Below, piece by piece: positions 36,253 to 47,166 of a DNA stretch of 64,000 nt (the stretch's first letter is position 1; the number at the start of each line of letters is the position of its first letter). Under the pieces are notes generated by a model. It was not told where the DNA came from, did no database searches, and worked only from the letters and a program-made list of their open reading frames with translations. The translations under genes and the position numbers were made by a program. The DNA comes from Phlegmacium glaucopus (lineage: Eukaryota > Basidiomycota > Agaricomycetes > Agaricales > Cortinariaceae): contig MU130363.1 in the NCBI GenBank assembly GCA_015039465.1, positions 163,672 to 227,671 of the forward strand. The letters run 5' to 3'.

Positions 36253-38026
36253 TATCACCTGCAAGTTTTGTTGCTTTAATACCACCTTGTGAGGAATTTT
36301 TAACAGCTCGTTGGGCAGCCTCAGAATTATTTTTTTCTTTAGCAGCCTCCTGAATTATGGCTTCATTGAATTTTTTTGGAAGTAAGATAGGTGGCTCCAG
36401 CCTATGCTCAACCCAAAATTTTCTCAGAGCAATATAACCTCCAAGTACAGTATTTAGATCCTTATGACACCCACATCCCACCCAGACAAATAGCTTGAAA
36501 ATAGCTTTCTCCTTATCAGATAGTTTTTCAAATGCATCTTTACCAAGGTCTGTTGTAAGCTTTTCCAACATTGCTGCTTTGTGCTCTTTTTGTGCAGATT
36601 CATCAAGGTTGTTCCAATCAGCCTCTCCACCAGCTTTTTCCACCATTTCTTTATGTGCAGAAAGAAAAAAAGGCATAAGCTCTTCATTTGTATCATCAAT
36701 AATCCTCCTTTTACCAAGTACCTGGTGAACTGCTTCTGTTTTCTTCTTCCCCATCAACTCATAATCTTTCTTTTCTTTAGCACAGTGATCTGCATTCCTG
36801 AAAGCTTTGAATAGACATTGATAAGACATGTGAAGCTACTTTGTTCTTTGGAAAGTGGACTATCATTGTAAATATCAAATATTTTCTGCAATTGATCATC
36901 CCAGTCCCTCATAGCTTGCTCACTGCTTCCATCTAAGGATCTCTGAAGCCCTAGAAAGTGTGTGACCTGTGCTTGTTCACCATCAGCATCCCTAACCTTA
37001 TAGTGAGCATAGCGAGAGTTGTAATTTAGGTTTTTATGGCCTGTTCCATCTGAGCCAAATGTAACAGCTATGACATAGTTTATAAACTATTTGCATTATA
37101 GCAAGAGGAATTTACCTTCTGTTTTATCAAGCTCAAAGCCTAATTGTATACATGCTGCAATATACCCCTCCCAGATAATTTGAGCTACAGTACAAGGACT
37201 GATGTTTCCAACTGTAGTTATTCCTGCAATACCTAAAACAGCCTTAATGACACCCATGTTATTTTTAGCTGAGACACCAGCCTGAACAAGAATGCAGACA
37301 AGATTCTGAGTCTGTTCTGAATATACCCCCTTCTTCAAAAGATAGAGGGTCCAGTAAAACCTGAGACCTAGCTTTCTGAACAGCATTTTCCTTGACTGCT
37401 GTAGCCCTTGCACATTTTCACTTTAGATTGTATACCTCTGACTTAGAGCCTTTCAATGCACTTCGTGATGATTTCAGCTTTTCACAAGTATATGCAAGCT
37501 CTTTTGCATAGTGTTCTGAATTGCTTGAGAGCTCTTTCTGCAAATGTTCATTGTCTGTCTTTAGAACATCTACATATTGAGCATCAAGAGCAGAATGCTT
37601 TTGGAGCTCCTTGACCTCCTTCATTATTTTCTGCTCATATTCCACCAACTCAGCAACCTTTTCCTTAAGAACATCTTTGCCTTTATTGGCACACTGCCGA
37701 GCATGATGTTCATTTTGCAACTGGCGATAAAGATCTTTGTAACAATCTTTTTCAACTTCAAGTGCAGATCTTAACTGCTCAATATATTTTTGAGCATTCT
37801 CCAGAAGTTCTGAGAATTTAGAACACTGCTCATGAGACTTTTCTAGCTCAACTTCAAGAGAAGTAATTTGAGCCTCTATATCTGCAAGTTGCTGCTGATA
37901 TTGAATTACTGTACTCTCAAAGTTTGCAGAAGCTGAAGCTGCAGGATTTTTTAGAGGGTTAGCATCTCTTGACTTTTGGAGATTTTCAAGGTTAGCTATT
38001 CAAGCTTGAGCTCCTTTTGGGGGCAT

Positions 38027-38913
38027 GACTGGTCAAAAGGTAAAAATATGAGGATATTCAGTGAATTGTAACTGTAGATTGAAGTTTTGAACAGTTAGAG
38101 CTCTGATATACTTGAGAAACATAAGGAAATTAAACATGTTTTTAGATATCAAGAACTGCAATACCAGGATATCAGTCCAATCAGATCAAGATCAGAGCTA
38201 AATCTTGAAGGCTAAGTATAATTTAGAGGTAGAATAGGCTTGTTTACCAACACCATATGACTAAATGAACAATATTTGATAGCTAGGACAGATGAGAGAA
38301 CAATATGGAGGTAGAAGTGAAAGGAAGTCAGATTGGTGGATGAGAGCTGCTTACCAAGCAGCTCTCAGGCTGAATTTGGCAGCAAAAACAGAAATTGTCT
38401 ATAGACACTATCAGGAACTCAATATGGTGCTTCAGTCCAATAAAAAAGTATCATTTTTTCATCAATCTGGACAATATCTCTTGATCAAAATATTTTCCCT
38501 TATTTTTTAAACCTTCCTTTTATGGAAATTACACTGCTATCTTCACTAAAATTTATTATGTAAAAAAGGTAATCAAGAGGAATTAAAGTTCCATACATAA
38601 GAAACATTTTATCTCACCAGAGCTTGTTGTTTAAATGGCTTCCTGCAGAGTCTATAAAGCTTCAATTTTAGCTTTTTCAATTTAGCACTTTTGGCAGGGA
38701 TTACTGTCACTCAGCAACATCTATACCTCCTACAAACAGTTAAAACCTCAAATTAAATTGTTTTGATACTTATGATGTAATAAAACCACCCAGGCTGGGC
38801 TGCAAGCCATTGTTGAAAGCACAATTTCCGTGGGTCACTTATTTGAGGGTGACTGTGGTGTCACGCCGTGATGTTACAGTATGTCACACTGCCTGAGATT
38901 GCCAATCCCCACT
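38027..38913. other. Upstream flank of the multi-copy gene, no gene
   Basis: AT-rich DNA with the small frame 38292-38510 (+), which has no recognised domain. It ends at the right-hand breakpoint of the LIM-SAC duplication (38914). Nothing else is supported. Confidence 0.4.
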
Positions 38914-38963
38914 TTGACTGTGATGGATTTGGACTTTGTTGTCAAGCTGGTGATGCCAACCCT
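38914..38963 (-). repeat. Left stub of the right LIM-SAC duplication copy
   Basis: Fifty bases, TTGACTGTGATGGATTTGG onward, match 23780-23829 of the intact LIM gene. The match is then broken by the Copia element and resumes at 53573. The last five bases (ACCCT) are the Copia target duplication. Confidence 0.88.
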
Positions 38964-39002
38964 TGATGATCTCAGATCTAGATGCACAGAGTGTAGCCTC
39001 AG

Positions 39003-39414
39003 TGTTAGGGCAACTGCAGCACCGACTTAGTCAAGCTAGCAGGGGATCCAAAGTTAATAATACTTCAGAAGAGATATCTACAAGTGACTCACCTAGCAGG
39101 GGATCCAAAGAGGAAAGGATGGGGATCCCTGCTAGGCTAAGGGGTATTTAAGTACTAATATGGACATAACAGAGATATAAAATAAATGAAGGAATGAATG
39201 ATATGATAATAATTAATTAAGAAGTGGTGTGATGTGAAAAATAAAAATAAAAGGTGGAGTAAAGGTGGAGGATTGGAGTTGGAGTGGAGTTACGGAGTGG
39301 CAGAGTAAACCGGCAACAGAGTTGGAGTTGGATGGAAAGATGGAGGTCGTTGGAAAGGCAGGGATGTATGGTCCTGAGGTTGAGGTTTGGTTTGAAATTG
39401 GGTGTCCCCTAACA
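39003..39414 (-). repeat. Solo LTR, family A, inside the Copia 3' LTR
   Basis: Complete reverse-oriented LTR A. Flanks are CTCAG (38998-39002) and TTCAG (39415-39419), a 5-bp duplication with one mismatch. Removing it joins CAGATCTAGATGCACAGAG.. to TGTCAGAAAGTGAAC, which matches the other Copia LTR at 45150-45185. Confidence 0.9.
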
Positions 39415-39655
39415 TTCAGTGTCAGAAAGTGAACATTGACAACTAATACATTTTACCTAGATGCACAGAGCATACTAGGATATGTGTTAGCTATACAATA
39501 GGTATGGTAACAATAGAACAATGTACACCTCAGTGTTGGAAAGTGAACATTGACAACTGAGGGACAAAATGAAAAGAAGTAGAGATTATAAACAAAGTAT
39601 CATGTGATGTTTATAGACAAGCTGACGCCCATACTACAATGTCAACACACCCCTA

Positions 39656-40908
39656 TCAGGTCAGAAGAAACATAGGTAAAGAAGAATAGAAGGAAATTAT
39701 TTGAGGGATTGAAAGTCCAAGAACTTCACGATGACATTTGAATAATGGAAAAGGAAGTGGTTTAGTGAAAATATCGGCAGGCATATCATTTGTGGGGATC
39801 CATGTAGTTGAGAAAGAACTGTTGGAAACATGGGTGTGAATAAAGTGATGTTGTATGTTGATATGTTTCGAACGTGTGGAAATGGCAGGTGAGTTGGAAA
39901 GGGAACACACAGCTTGATTGTTGGAAAGTATTGGGAAAGGATGAGGGACTGGGAATTTGAGAGTACCAAGAAAAATGCACAGCCACAATGCCTCTTTGAA
40001 TGCATGCATCATCACATAGTATTCAGCCTCTGTAGACAAAAGAGCAATGGATTTCTGCTTCACTGCAGACCAAGAAACAAGGGATCCTTCAAAGTAAAAT
40101 GAATACCCAGAGATACTTTTTCGGTCTATCACATCCGATGCCCAATCCACATCAGAACAGCCTACATTTTGCATATATGCACAGAGAGTAGCTGGGATAG
40201 TTGGTGAGGGTGAACCCAAAACCAAAGCCAAATCCTTTGTACCAGCTAGATACTGTAGAACATGTTTAGTGGCAAGGAAATGGAAATGAGTTGGTTTGGA
40301 ATTAAACTGGCCAAGCCACATAGTGTAATATGACAGATCAGGGCAGGTTGAAATAGCCAGATACTGAAAACATCCTATGAGACACTGATAGTTGGGTATG
40401 AGCTCATCATCAGTGATCTCAGGGAGGGAATTAGGGGGAGGAGGAGGCATTTTGGCAATCTTATATGGGAAAGGTGTGGAAGTGTGCTTGCAACTGGACA
40501 TGTGCCATTCATCCAACAGTGCAGTAACATAGATGTGGGAAGAAAGCCAAAGTCAATGGTTCAAGCAATCACGGATGATTAAGATACAGAGGAATTTCAA
40601 GCAAGGGCTCAAGTCCACAATTAAAAGATGTTTAGCAAGCATAGTGATGAACCATTGATAAAGGGATGGTGAGTTGGTAATAGCAAGGCCATTGTCGACA
40701 TGAATAGGGACATAAAGGACTAGTGGTTTGCAATCAGTGCATGCTATAATGGATGGATCTGGAGGAGATATCCATTCTCCAAAGAAAATGCCATGATCAG
40801 CCTCACAATGGATCATGCCCAAATCACATAGAAGTGACATAAAAAGCATATAAAATTTGTATGCTGATTGTCAAAGACCGTACAATGCAATAATGTGAAG
40901 AACCTTCC
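39656..40908 (-). pseudogene. Copia pol fragment: end of reverse transcriptase and RNase H
   Basis: Reading leftward from 40908, the RT palm motif usually ending VDD is VPIHVDNGLAIT here, so the second catalytic Asp is Asn. The Copia C-terminus follows: PNYQCLIGCFQYLAISTCP, DVDWASDVIDRKSISGYSF and STEAEYYVMMHAFKEALWL. These are the RNase H landmarks of Ty1/Copia. The final frame ends at 39656, just before the 3' LTR. A stop separates 40553 from 40516. The upstream RT continues across the LTR C at 40909. Confidence 0.88.
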
Positions 40909-41486
40909 TGTTAAGTTTAAAACAAGGAGTCACATTGGAGTAACACCAGATCGGACGGAATGGAACCGGAACAAGTAATGGAAAGGACTTTGGCCTCAGT
41001 GTATGTGCTGTGCCACCCAGCTCCTACAATGTCCTGATTTCGGAACTGGAAGAGAACGGAAAGTCGGAAGATCTCAGTGACTTAGAGGACGAACAAGAGG
41101 AGGAAACTAAGATGATATTCGAACTGAGGGAAAACATACAAGTTCGAGTACTTTAAATATAAAAGGAATTGCAACCAAAATATAGAATATAAATATAAGT
41201 GCTGCGTTCTGCTCCTGGAAAAGGTCCTGCATTCTTGGGTGAATAATCCATGGCTGGTGTGCTGACTGATAGTGGGAAAGTGATGACAAAGGAATAGTCA
41301 TTATGACGAAGGTGTGGTAAAGGGTTTGGAGTATCGTCGGAAGAGTCAGAATGATACAGAGAAGTCTTGGAGTCGGACGTAGGAGGAGTAGAGTTGGAGA
41401 CAAGGGAAAGTACTGCAATGGAGTACGGATTACCGGAAACAACTCCGACGGAGTCGGACCGGAGTAATGTATGATGGAATGTAACA
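40909..41486. repeat. Solo LTR, family C, target duplication CTTCC, in Copia RT
   Basis: It runs TGTTAAGTTTAAAAC to GGAATGTAACA, flanked by the perfect duplication CTTCC (40904-40908 and 41487-41491). It separates the N- and C-terminal parts of the Copia reverse transcriptase. Confidence 0.92.
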
Positions 41487-42831
41487 CTTCCCAGGAGTAG
41501 TAGGTATGTAGCCAGGGAATGGGCGAGCGTAAATGGGATGTTGCAATTTGGCATGGAGAAATGTTGTTTTGCAATCAAATTGGAAAATCTCCAAGTCATG
41601 TACAGCTGCCTATGCGAGTAGTATGTGAATGCTTGCCATTTTGGCGACAGGGGCATAAGTTTCATTGTATTGACCTGGACACTGATTAAAGCCCTGAGCA
41701 ACCAATTGAGCTTTCTCCTTCCCTTTGATAAGTATGCCTTCTGCATCAGTCTTCTGATCATACACCCATTTTAAACCAATGGTACATTCACCCTTTGCTA
41801 ATTCCACTTCTACAAAAGCCCCCATCTCAACCAGACTCTGCTTCTCCCTGTCCATTGCTGCAATCCAAATAGGAGCATCAGGATGTGCTATCACTTCAGA
41901 ATATGATAATGGGATCTTGTTGATGTGAAAGTGTGTGATCGAGTGTAGGGCAACAGACTCAAGAAGATCCAGAGAATCGGTAGTGGTTTGATTGGAAAAA
42001 TGTAAAGGTGCAAGAGAGGAGAGATAATCAAAAATAACATCATCTGTAGGATTGAGATCGGCTATCCCAGTAGTCACATAAACCACACATTGCTCCACAG
42101 TATCATCCACAGCCTCTGTTATCCTGTCAACACCCCCATCTTCCACCACAGCAACCTTTAAAACATCCACATTGTTATTTGTGCATAAAATAACACCCCC
42201 ATTCAATCCCAAATCTGCATCAACATCACCCCCATGTCCATCAAGTGATTGCCCCTGCTTTGTTTTGGTGCAACAATTGCTCATAGTTTCTTCAGTTGAA
42301 GAACCTCATCAAAATTCTGACCAGCTAATGTTGGGATACGCAGTCTGGTCGGTTGAGGAGAGCAAGTGGAAGAAAGAGGAGGTGAAAGAGTAAGGTGATA
42401 TGGAACAAGGAACACCAAGACAACCAGACATATCTTCATTAAAGATAATGTCCCAGGAGAAATGAACAGCACCCTTTAAATCATGAACGAGCCACCCAAC
42501 CTTCCTCATAGCCAATGAAGATAGCCTTGTATTGCCTAGGACCAGCTTTTATGCGTAACTCAGGAGGGATTGTAACAAAGCACTGGCAACCCCAAATTCA
42601 CAAGTGTGAGAGATTCAGCTTTTTCTGAGTCAAAACTTCATATGGCGTGATGTTTGTAGATAGCATGGAGGTAGGAAGTCGATTACAAAGATACTGAGAT
42701 GTGAGAACAGCCCACCCCCAGAATGACATAGGGAGACCAGAGTCAGCAAGTAGAGTCTATCCACCCTCTTCAATGGTATGTATATATCATTCAATTTTAC
42801 CATTCTGCGAATGGGCGTGAGTGTTAAGTTT
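41487..42831 (-). pseudogene. Copia pol fragment: integrase end and RT start
   Basis: From 42831 leftward the sequence begins with AHSQNGKIEWY, the end of the integrase core with its Glu. It continues with LPMSFWGWAVLTSQYL and ITPYEVL (the integrase C-terminal region), then the linker, then the RT start: HPDAPIWIAAMDREKQSL, GCKWVYDQKTDAEG-type sequence and LVAQGFNQCPGQYNETYAPV. The integrase zinc finger and first two catalytic Asp are absent; they would lie where LTR C now sits (42832-43401). Several stops interrupt the frame. Confidence 0.85.
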
Positions 42832-43401
42832 AAAACAAGGAAGTCACGTCGGAGCTACTCCGGAACAGACGGAACGGAACCGGAACAGTAAGCGGAAAGG
42901 ACGTTGGCCTCAGCGTGTGTGCTGTGCCGCCCAGCTCCTAAGGTGTCCTGATTTCGGAACGGAAGAAGAAGTAATAAGACGGAAGACCTCAGTGACTTAG
43001 AGGACGAACAAGAGGAGGAAACAAAGTTGATATTCGAACTAAGGGAAAACATACAAGTTCGAGTACTTTAAATATAAAAGGAATTGCAACCGAAATATAG
43101 AATATAAATATAAGTGCTGCGTTCTGCTCCCGGAAAAGGTCCTGCATTCTTGGGTGAATAATCCATGGCTGGTGTGCTGACTGATAGTGGGAAAGTGATG
43201 ACAAAGGAATAGTTGTTATGACGAAGGTGTTGTAAGGTGTTTGGGATATCGTCGGAAGAGTCGGAGTGATACGGAGAAGTCTCGGAGTCGGACGTAGGAG
43301 GAGTAGAGTCGGAGACAAGGGAAAGTACTGGAACGGAGTACGGACTACCAGAAACAACTCCGTCGGAGTCGGACCGGAGTAACGTGTGATGGAATGTAAC
43401 A
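42832..43401. repeat. LTR, family C, without matching target duplication
   Basis: Complete family C unit (TGTTAAGTTTAAAAC to GGAATGTAACA). Its flanks, GTGAG and ATGTG, do not match, unlike the copies at 32368 and 40909. It joins Copia gag directly to the end of the integrase. This fits a recombination event between two family C LTRs that deleted the Copia sequence between them. Confidence 0.85.
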
Positions 43402-44946
43402 ATGTGCCCGATCAGTCCATTGGCCCGTAACAGTGAAGTAACAGCATTGTCCCATGCAAAGAAATCAAACTTGTTTGTAAGAAGAGGAATATGAGATACA
43501 CTAGGTAAAGTTTTAAGAGAAGGAGTCAAAGAAGATGTAGAAACAGGAGGTGGAGGAATGCAATAAATGTATTGAATTTGCCCAGAGTTCGGAAGTGTAC
43601 TTGGCAAAGAATTAACCATGGGAGGTTGAACATGTGAATTATACAGTTGTTGTGCTGAAGTTACAGGATGTGAGAGTTGAATTGACATGGGATTGAAAGA
43701 AGGAATTGGATAGGTGGTTATTGGTGGTTGAAAGTGCCATGGAGTGGTCAATGGTGGATGTTCATATTGTTTCAGTTGTACAGTAAAACCAGGATTATTA
43801 TAAGAAGAATGATGAGAAGGGAATGAAACATTCTGCAAAGAGCGAGGACTGTACACTCCCCCACATACTCCGCCGGAATCCAGTGGACTTCACTGGACTC
43901 CACCGGACTCCACCGGACTCCAGTCCAGGATTTTTCAGTGTGACATGGGCCAAATTTGTGAGTCCAGTCCGCTGAAGTCCGGTGGAGTCCGGTAAAATCC
44001 ACCGGAGTCTGCAGATTCCGGTGGAGTCTTACCGGACTTATTCCGCCAGACTTGTCTAGTGGACTCTGGCAGACTCCACCACCATTATGGCCTGGGATGC
44101 AAACAAATATAAAAATATAGTCTTGGCAGGCACACAGTATTTATATTTAGCTATCATCCAAGAAAGGCAACTCTAAGTCTCTAAATGATACAACTCAAAT
44201 TTGGACTTAAGTTTGTTTAATATAGCCCTTTCTCAATAAGGAAAGAAGCTATTAATAGATTTTAAATAGATTGAGGGTCCTAAGAAGATCCTCTATCATT
44301 CCATTCAATATTTCCTTTTTGGGAATTTTTTCCCATAGGCTAAATCCCATTTAATGCCATGTTTAAAAATGTATTTTGCATTTTTCTCAATAAGAAAAGA
44401 AGCTATTGATAGAATTTCAACAGATTCAGGGTCCTAAAAGGATGATCTATCATTGAGTCCAGTGGATTCCAGTGGAGTCTGGTGGATTCCAGTGGAGTCC
44501 AGGATGTGACATGATGTGACATATCAGAGTCCAAGTGGAGTCTGGTGGAGTCTGGTGGAGTCCACCGGATTCCGGTGGAGTATGTGGGGGACTGTAAAGT
44601 ACAGCAAAGAGCGTGCAATTGGTGGTTCAGATAAGTGATCTCTATTGATTGGAATATGTGTAGGATGAGGAGAAAGTTGACTATATGCATGAAGTGGATT
44701 TGGAACAGGTCAATAAGGGACATCAGGAAGAATGTAAGGAATGGAAGGATGACCAGTTGTAGAAGGATAAAATATATTATCAGAATTGGAGGTGATAAAA
44801 TGTGCCTGGGATGAATGCATGCTAGTTCCAACTGCCTGTTGGCCAATGAGTGTAACCTGTTCGTTGCCATTGGAAAAGCTCTCCTGGAAAGGGTTTCCCT
44901 CCCAGATGTGTTGTTCATTCAACCTGGAAGGGGTTGGAGTATCCAT
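43402..44946 (-). pseudogene. Copia gag-like region, interrupted
   Basis: Starts at 44944-44946 (MDTPTPSRLNEQHIWEGNP), about 190 bp inside the 5' LTR boundary, as expected for gag. It is rich in Pro, Ser, Gln and His and ends KFDFFAWDNAVTSLLRANGL, a typical Copia gag segment. A stop lies near 44709 and a 741-bp TA element (43854-44594) interrupts it. The rest of gag, including any zinc knuckle and the protease, is missing at the LTR C junction. Confidence 0.72.
43854..44594. mobile_element. Small TIR element with TA duplication and GTGGAGTC repeats
   Basis: A 741-bp unit with terminal inverted repeats of about 30 bp: CACTCCCCCACATACTCC at the left, and at the right, read inverted, CAGTCCCCCACATACTCC. 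It is flanked by TA (43852-43853 and 44595-44596). Both ends carry clusters of TCCGGTGGAGTC-like units in both orientations; the middle is AT-rich. No transposase gene is present, so this is a non-autonomous element, probably of a TA-targeting superfamily. Confidence 0.85.
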
Positions 44947-45100
44947 TTTCTTGCTGAGTATATGCACAAAATGGGTCTGGAAATCACATGTGCAATGATG
45001 CCAAGCATTATAAAAACAATGAAAAGCACACTTGATGATCAAATGGACTATGAAAACAAGTAAGAATTTGAGTTGTCCTTTCCAAACACATATCTATGGT

Positions 45101-45130
45101 CTAGGTCACAGCCGTCCAGGGCCCATAACC
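45101..45130 (-). other. Probable primer-binding site of the Copia element
   Basis: Directly inside the 5' LTR (its inner end is at 45131) the minus strand reads GGTTATGGGCCC. This is close to the complement of the anticodon stem-loop of initiator tRNA-Met (CTCATAACC core), the half-tRNA primer used by many Copia elements. Recognition is from memory and one base differs. Confidence 0.5.
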
Positions 45131-45774
45131 TGATGAGATCACTCGGATCTAGACACACAGAGCATACAGTGTCAGAAAGTGAACGTTGACAACTAATATA
45201 TTTTACCTAGACGCACAGAGCATACTAGGATATGTGTTAGCTATACAATAGGTATGGTAACAATAGAATGACGTACACCTCAGTGTTGGAAAGTGAACAT
45301 TGACAACTGAGGGACAAAATGAAAAGAAGTAGAGATTATAAACAAAGTATCACGTGATGTTTATAGACGAGCTGACTAGTGATGGAAAAGTTTGGTTCTG
45401 AACTTTGGTTCAAACCTGAACCATCCCAAACTGAACCTAGAGTTCAGTTCATGGTTCTGTAAAATAGCTGAACCAAACCTACAGTTCAGTTCAGGGTTCA
45501 GCTGTTGAGATGCTGGTTCGAACTGGTTCGAACCACAATATTTCAGGAGGCCAAATCCCAGGGGATAATGGATAAAATTGAGCTACTGACATAAAAAAGA
45601 TCAAAAATGTTATTCTAATGTTGGTATAGCTCTATCTACAGCCATGCCTGGCCTTGATTTGACCAAAAACAGTAATTTTGATGTGCCAAACAGCATCAAT
45701 CCAAAGTTCACACAACATCTTACACTGGAGAAGAGACTTTGTGGCACAGATACTACATCAGGAAAAATGACTTC

Positions 45775-46640
45775 TGCCCTAGGCTGTCCTGAAATGTCCT
45801 GGGGTGCCCCAGGCAGCTCAGGGCACTCAGGTCAAGAGGTCGCCCTGGGGTGCAAGTTACCTATGTATGAAAAGTCTTAGGCTGTCCTGGGGCAACCTGA
45901 GGCAACCTGAGAGCGTCCTGAGGCAACCTGAGAGCAACCTGAGGCAACCTGAGGCAACCTGAGGCAACCTGAGGCAACCTGAGAGCATCCTGAGGCAGCC
46001 TTAGTCCCTTTGGATCTGATGCTAGAAAACATATATAAACCAGATATTTGAGTGGTCTCACACAACAGAATAATAATAATAACAATAAAATTATATTCAA
46101 TTATTCTAAACATCATATATACTAGTAATAAAATAATAATAAAATAGTGATACATAAATATACTAGTATAATACTGGGGAAGTAGGAAATAAGAAAACAA
46201 AATTGTGGGTGGTTTATATATCTTTTGGATGGCGCACAGACCATTGGTCACATGATCACAGATAAGCATGATTTCAAGCATATGGTGCTGGGTCAGGGTA
46301 GATTACATAAATTCCAAAAAAGGAAATTTTTTAAAGATGGTAGAGAATTGTTTTAGGACCCTGAATATGTTTAAATTATATTAATAGCAGCTCTCCTTAT
46401 TGAGAAAACTGCAAAATACTTTCCTGGACGCGGCGGTTAAAGATTTTCTAGCAAAATTCATAAATTCTAAGGGACTCCCAGGGCCTCCTGATGTGATTTG
46501 GTCCAGATGGTCAATGCACCAGGATACACTAAAGGTGTCCTGAGAAAATGGGTGACACTCAAAATTTTACCTGTGCTGCTCTAGGATGTCCTGAGGTGTC
46601 CTGAGGTGTCCTGGGGTGTCCTGGGATGTCCTGAGTAGTG
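45775..46640. repeat. CCTGAGG-type short repeats flanking an AT-rich core
   Basis: Two clusters of related short units, GCAACCTGAG (tandem at 45889-45985) and TGTCCTGAGG/TGTCCTGGGG (45780-45860 and 46585-46635), border an AT-rich stretch. The clusters may be subterminal repeats of a further nested element. I could not define termini or a target duplication. Confidence 0.55.
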
Positions 46641-46773
46641 ATGTGATACTAACAAATTACCCAAGGCTACCTAGGGCCAAAATCATTTTTCCTGATGTAC
46701 CTTGAATAAGAACTCCTTATATGTTTATTAAATATATGAGATAGATTTTACTGAGGATGTACCACAATCAACA

Positions 46774-46793
46774 CCCCCCCCCCCCCCCCCCCC
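46774..46793 (+). repeat. Homopolymer of 20 C
   Basis: An uninterrupted run of C downstream of the exonuclease-element gene. Such runs are prone to length errors in sequencing. Confidence 0.9.
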
Positions 46794-47166
46794 GAATGGA
46801 GAAGTTGTGAGATGCGACACACCGTCCTTCAGCTGCCTCATGGCAGCCAGAGTTCTAACTACCTAACCACCTACCCAAGACCACGCAAAAAGGATATATA
46901 CCTGATCCCTAAGCCTACCACTTTGTGCCTGAGTGTGCATGTTGATTGTGGTCACTTCTGGATTTTACTGTTTTCAAAAATTTTAAGGTCAAAATAAGGC
47001 CCGATACTGATGTCGGGGGAGGAAATTAAAATAAATAAATAAAATTAAAATAATCGTGGAAACAACCAGAGTTCACGCATCCTCTCTCGCACGATTACAG
47101 CATTTGCAACGACGGAAATGAGCACGGTATGTATTTTCTCAGTGCGAATTAATCTAATTCAAGAAC

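Larger units (their letters stand above)
30866..38026 (-). pseudogene. Multi-copy basidiomycete gene of unknown function, interrupted
   Basis: Reading 38026 to 30866, the pieces form one protein. It starts MPPKGAQA with a TGA where Arg is expected, followed by a long coiled coil (37985-37420). A middle region follows with SQVLLDPL.., AVLGIAGITTVGN, VWVGCGCHKDLNTVLGGYIA, SHCEAAAALTLHYDKFVEYL and WKALHDIPTRTELAVLALYS. The basic C-terminus ends in SDENSGWEDE. I have seen this arrangement as an abundant, transposon-associated family in agaricomycetes, but I know no assigned function. It is broken by a Tc1/mariner element (33135-36252), an LTR C (32368-32946) and an LTR A (30989-31401), and by stops such as a TGA near 31737. 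Confidence 0.7.

Noticed and set aside
45644..45880. An accessory gene of the TIR element
   Set aside because: Its second half runs through the CCTGGGG repeat array and the first half has no recognisable domain.
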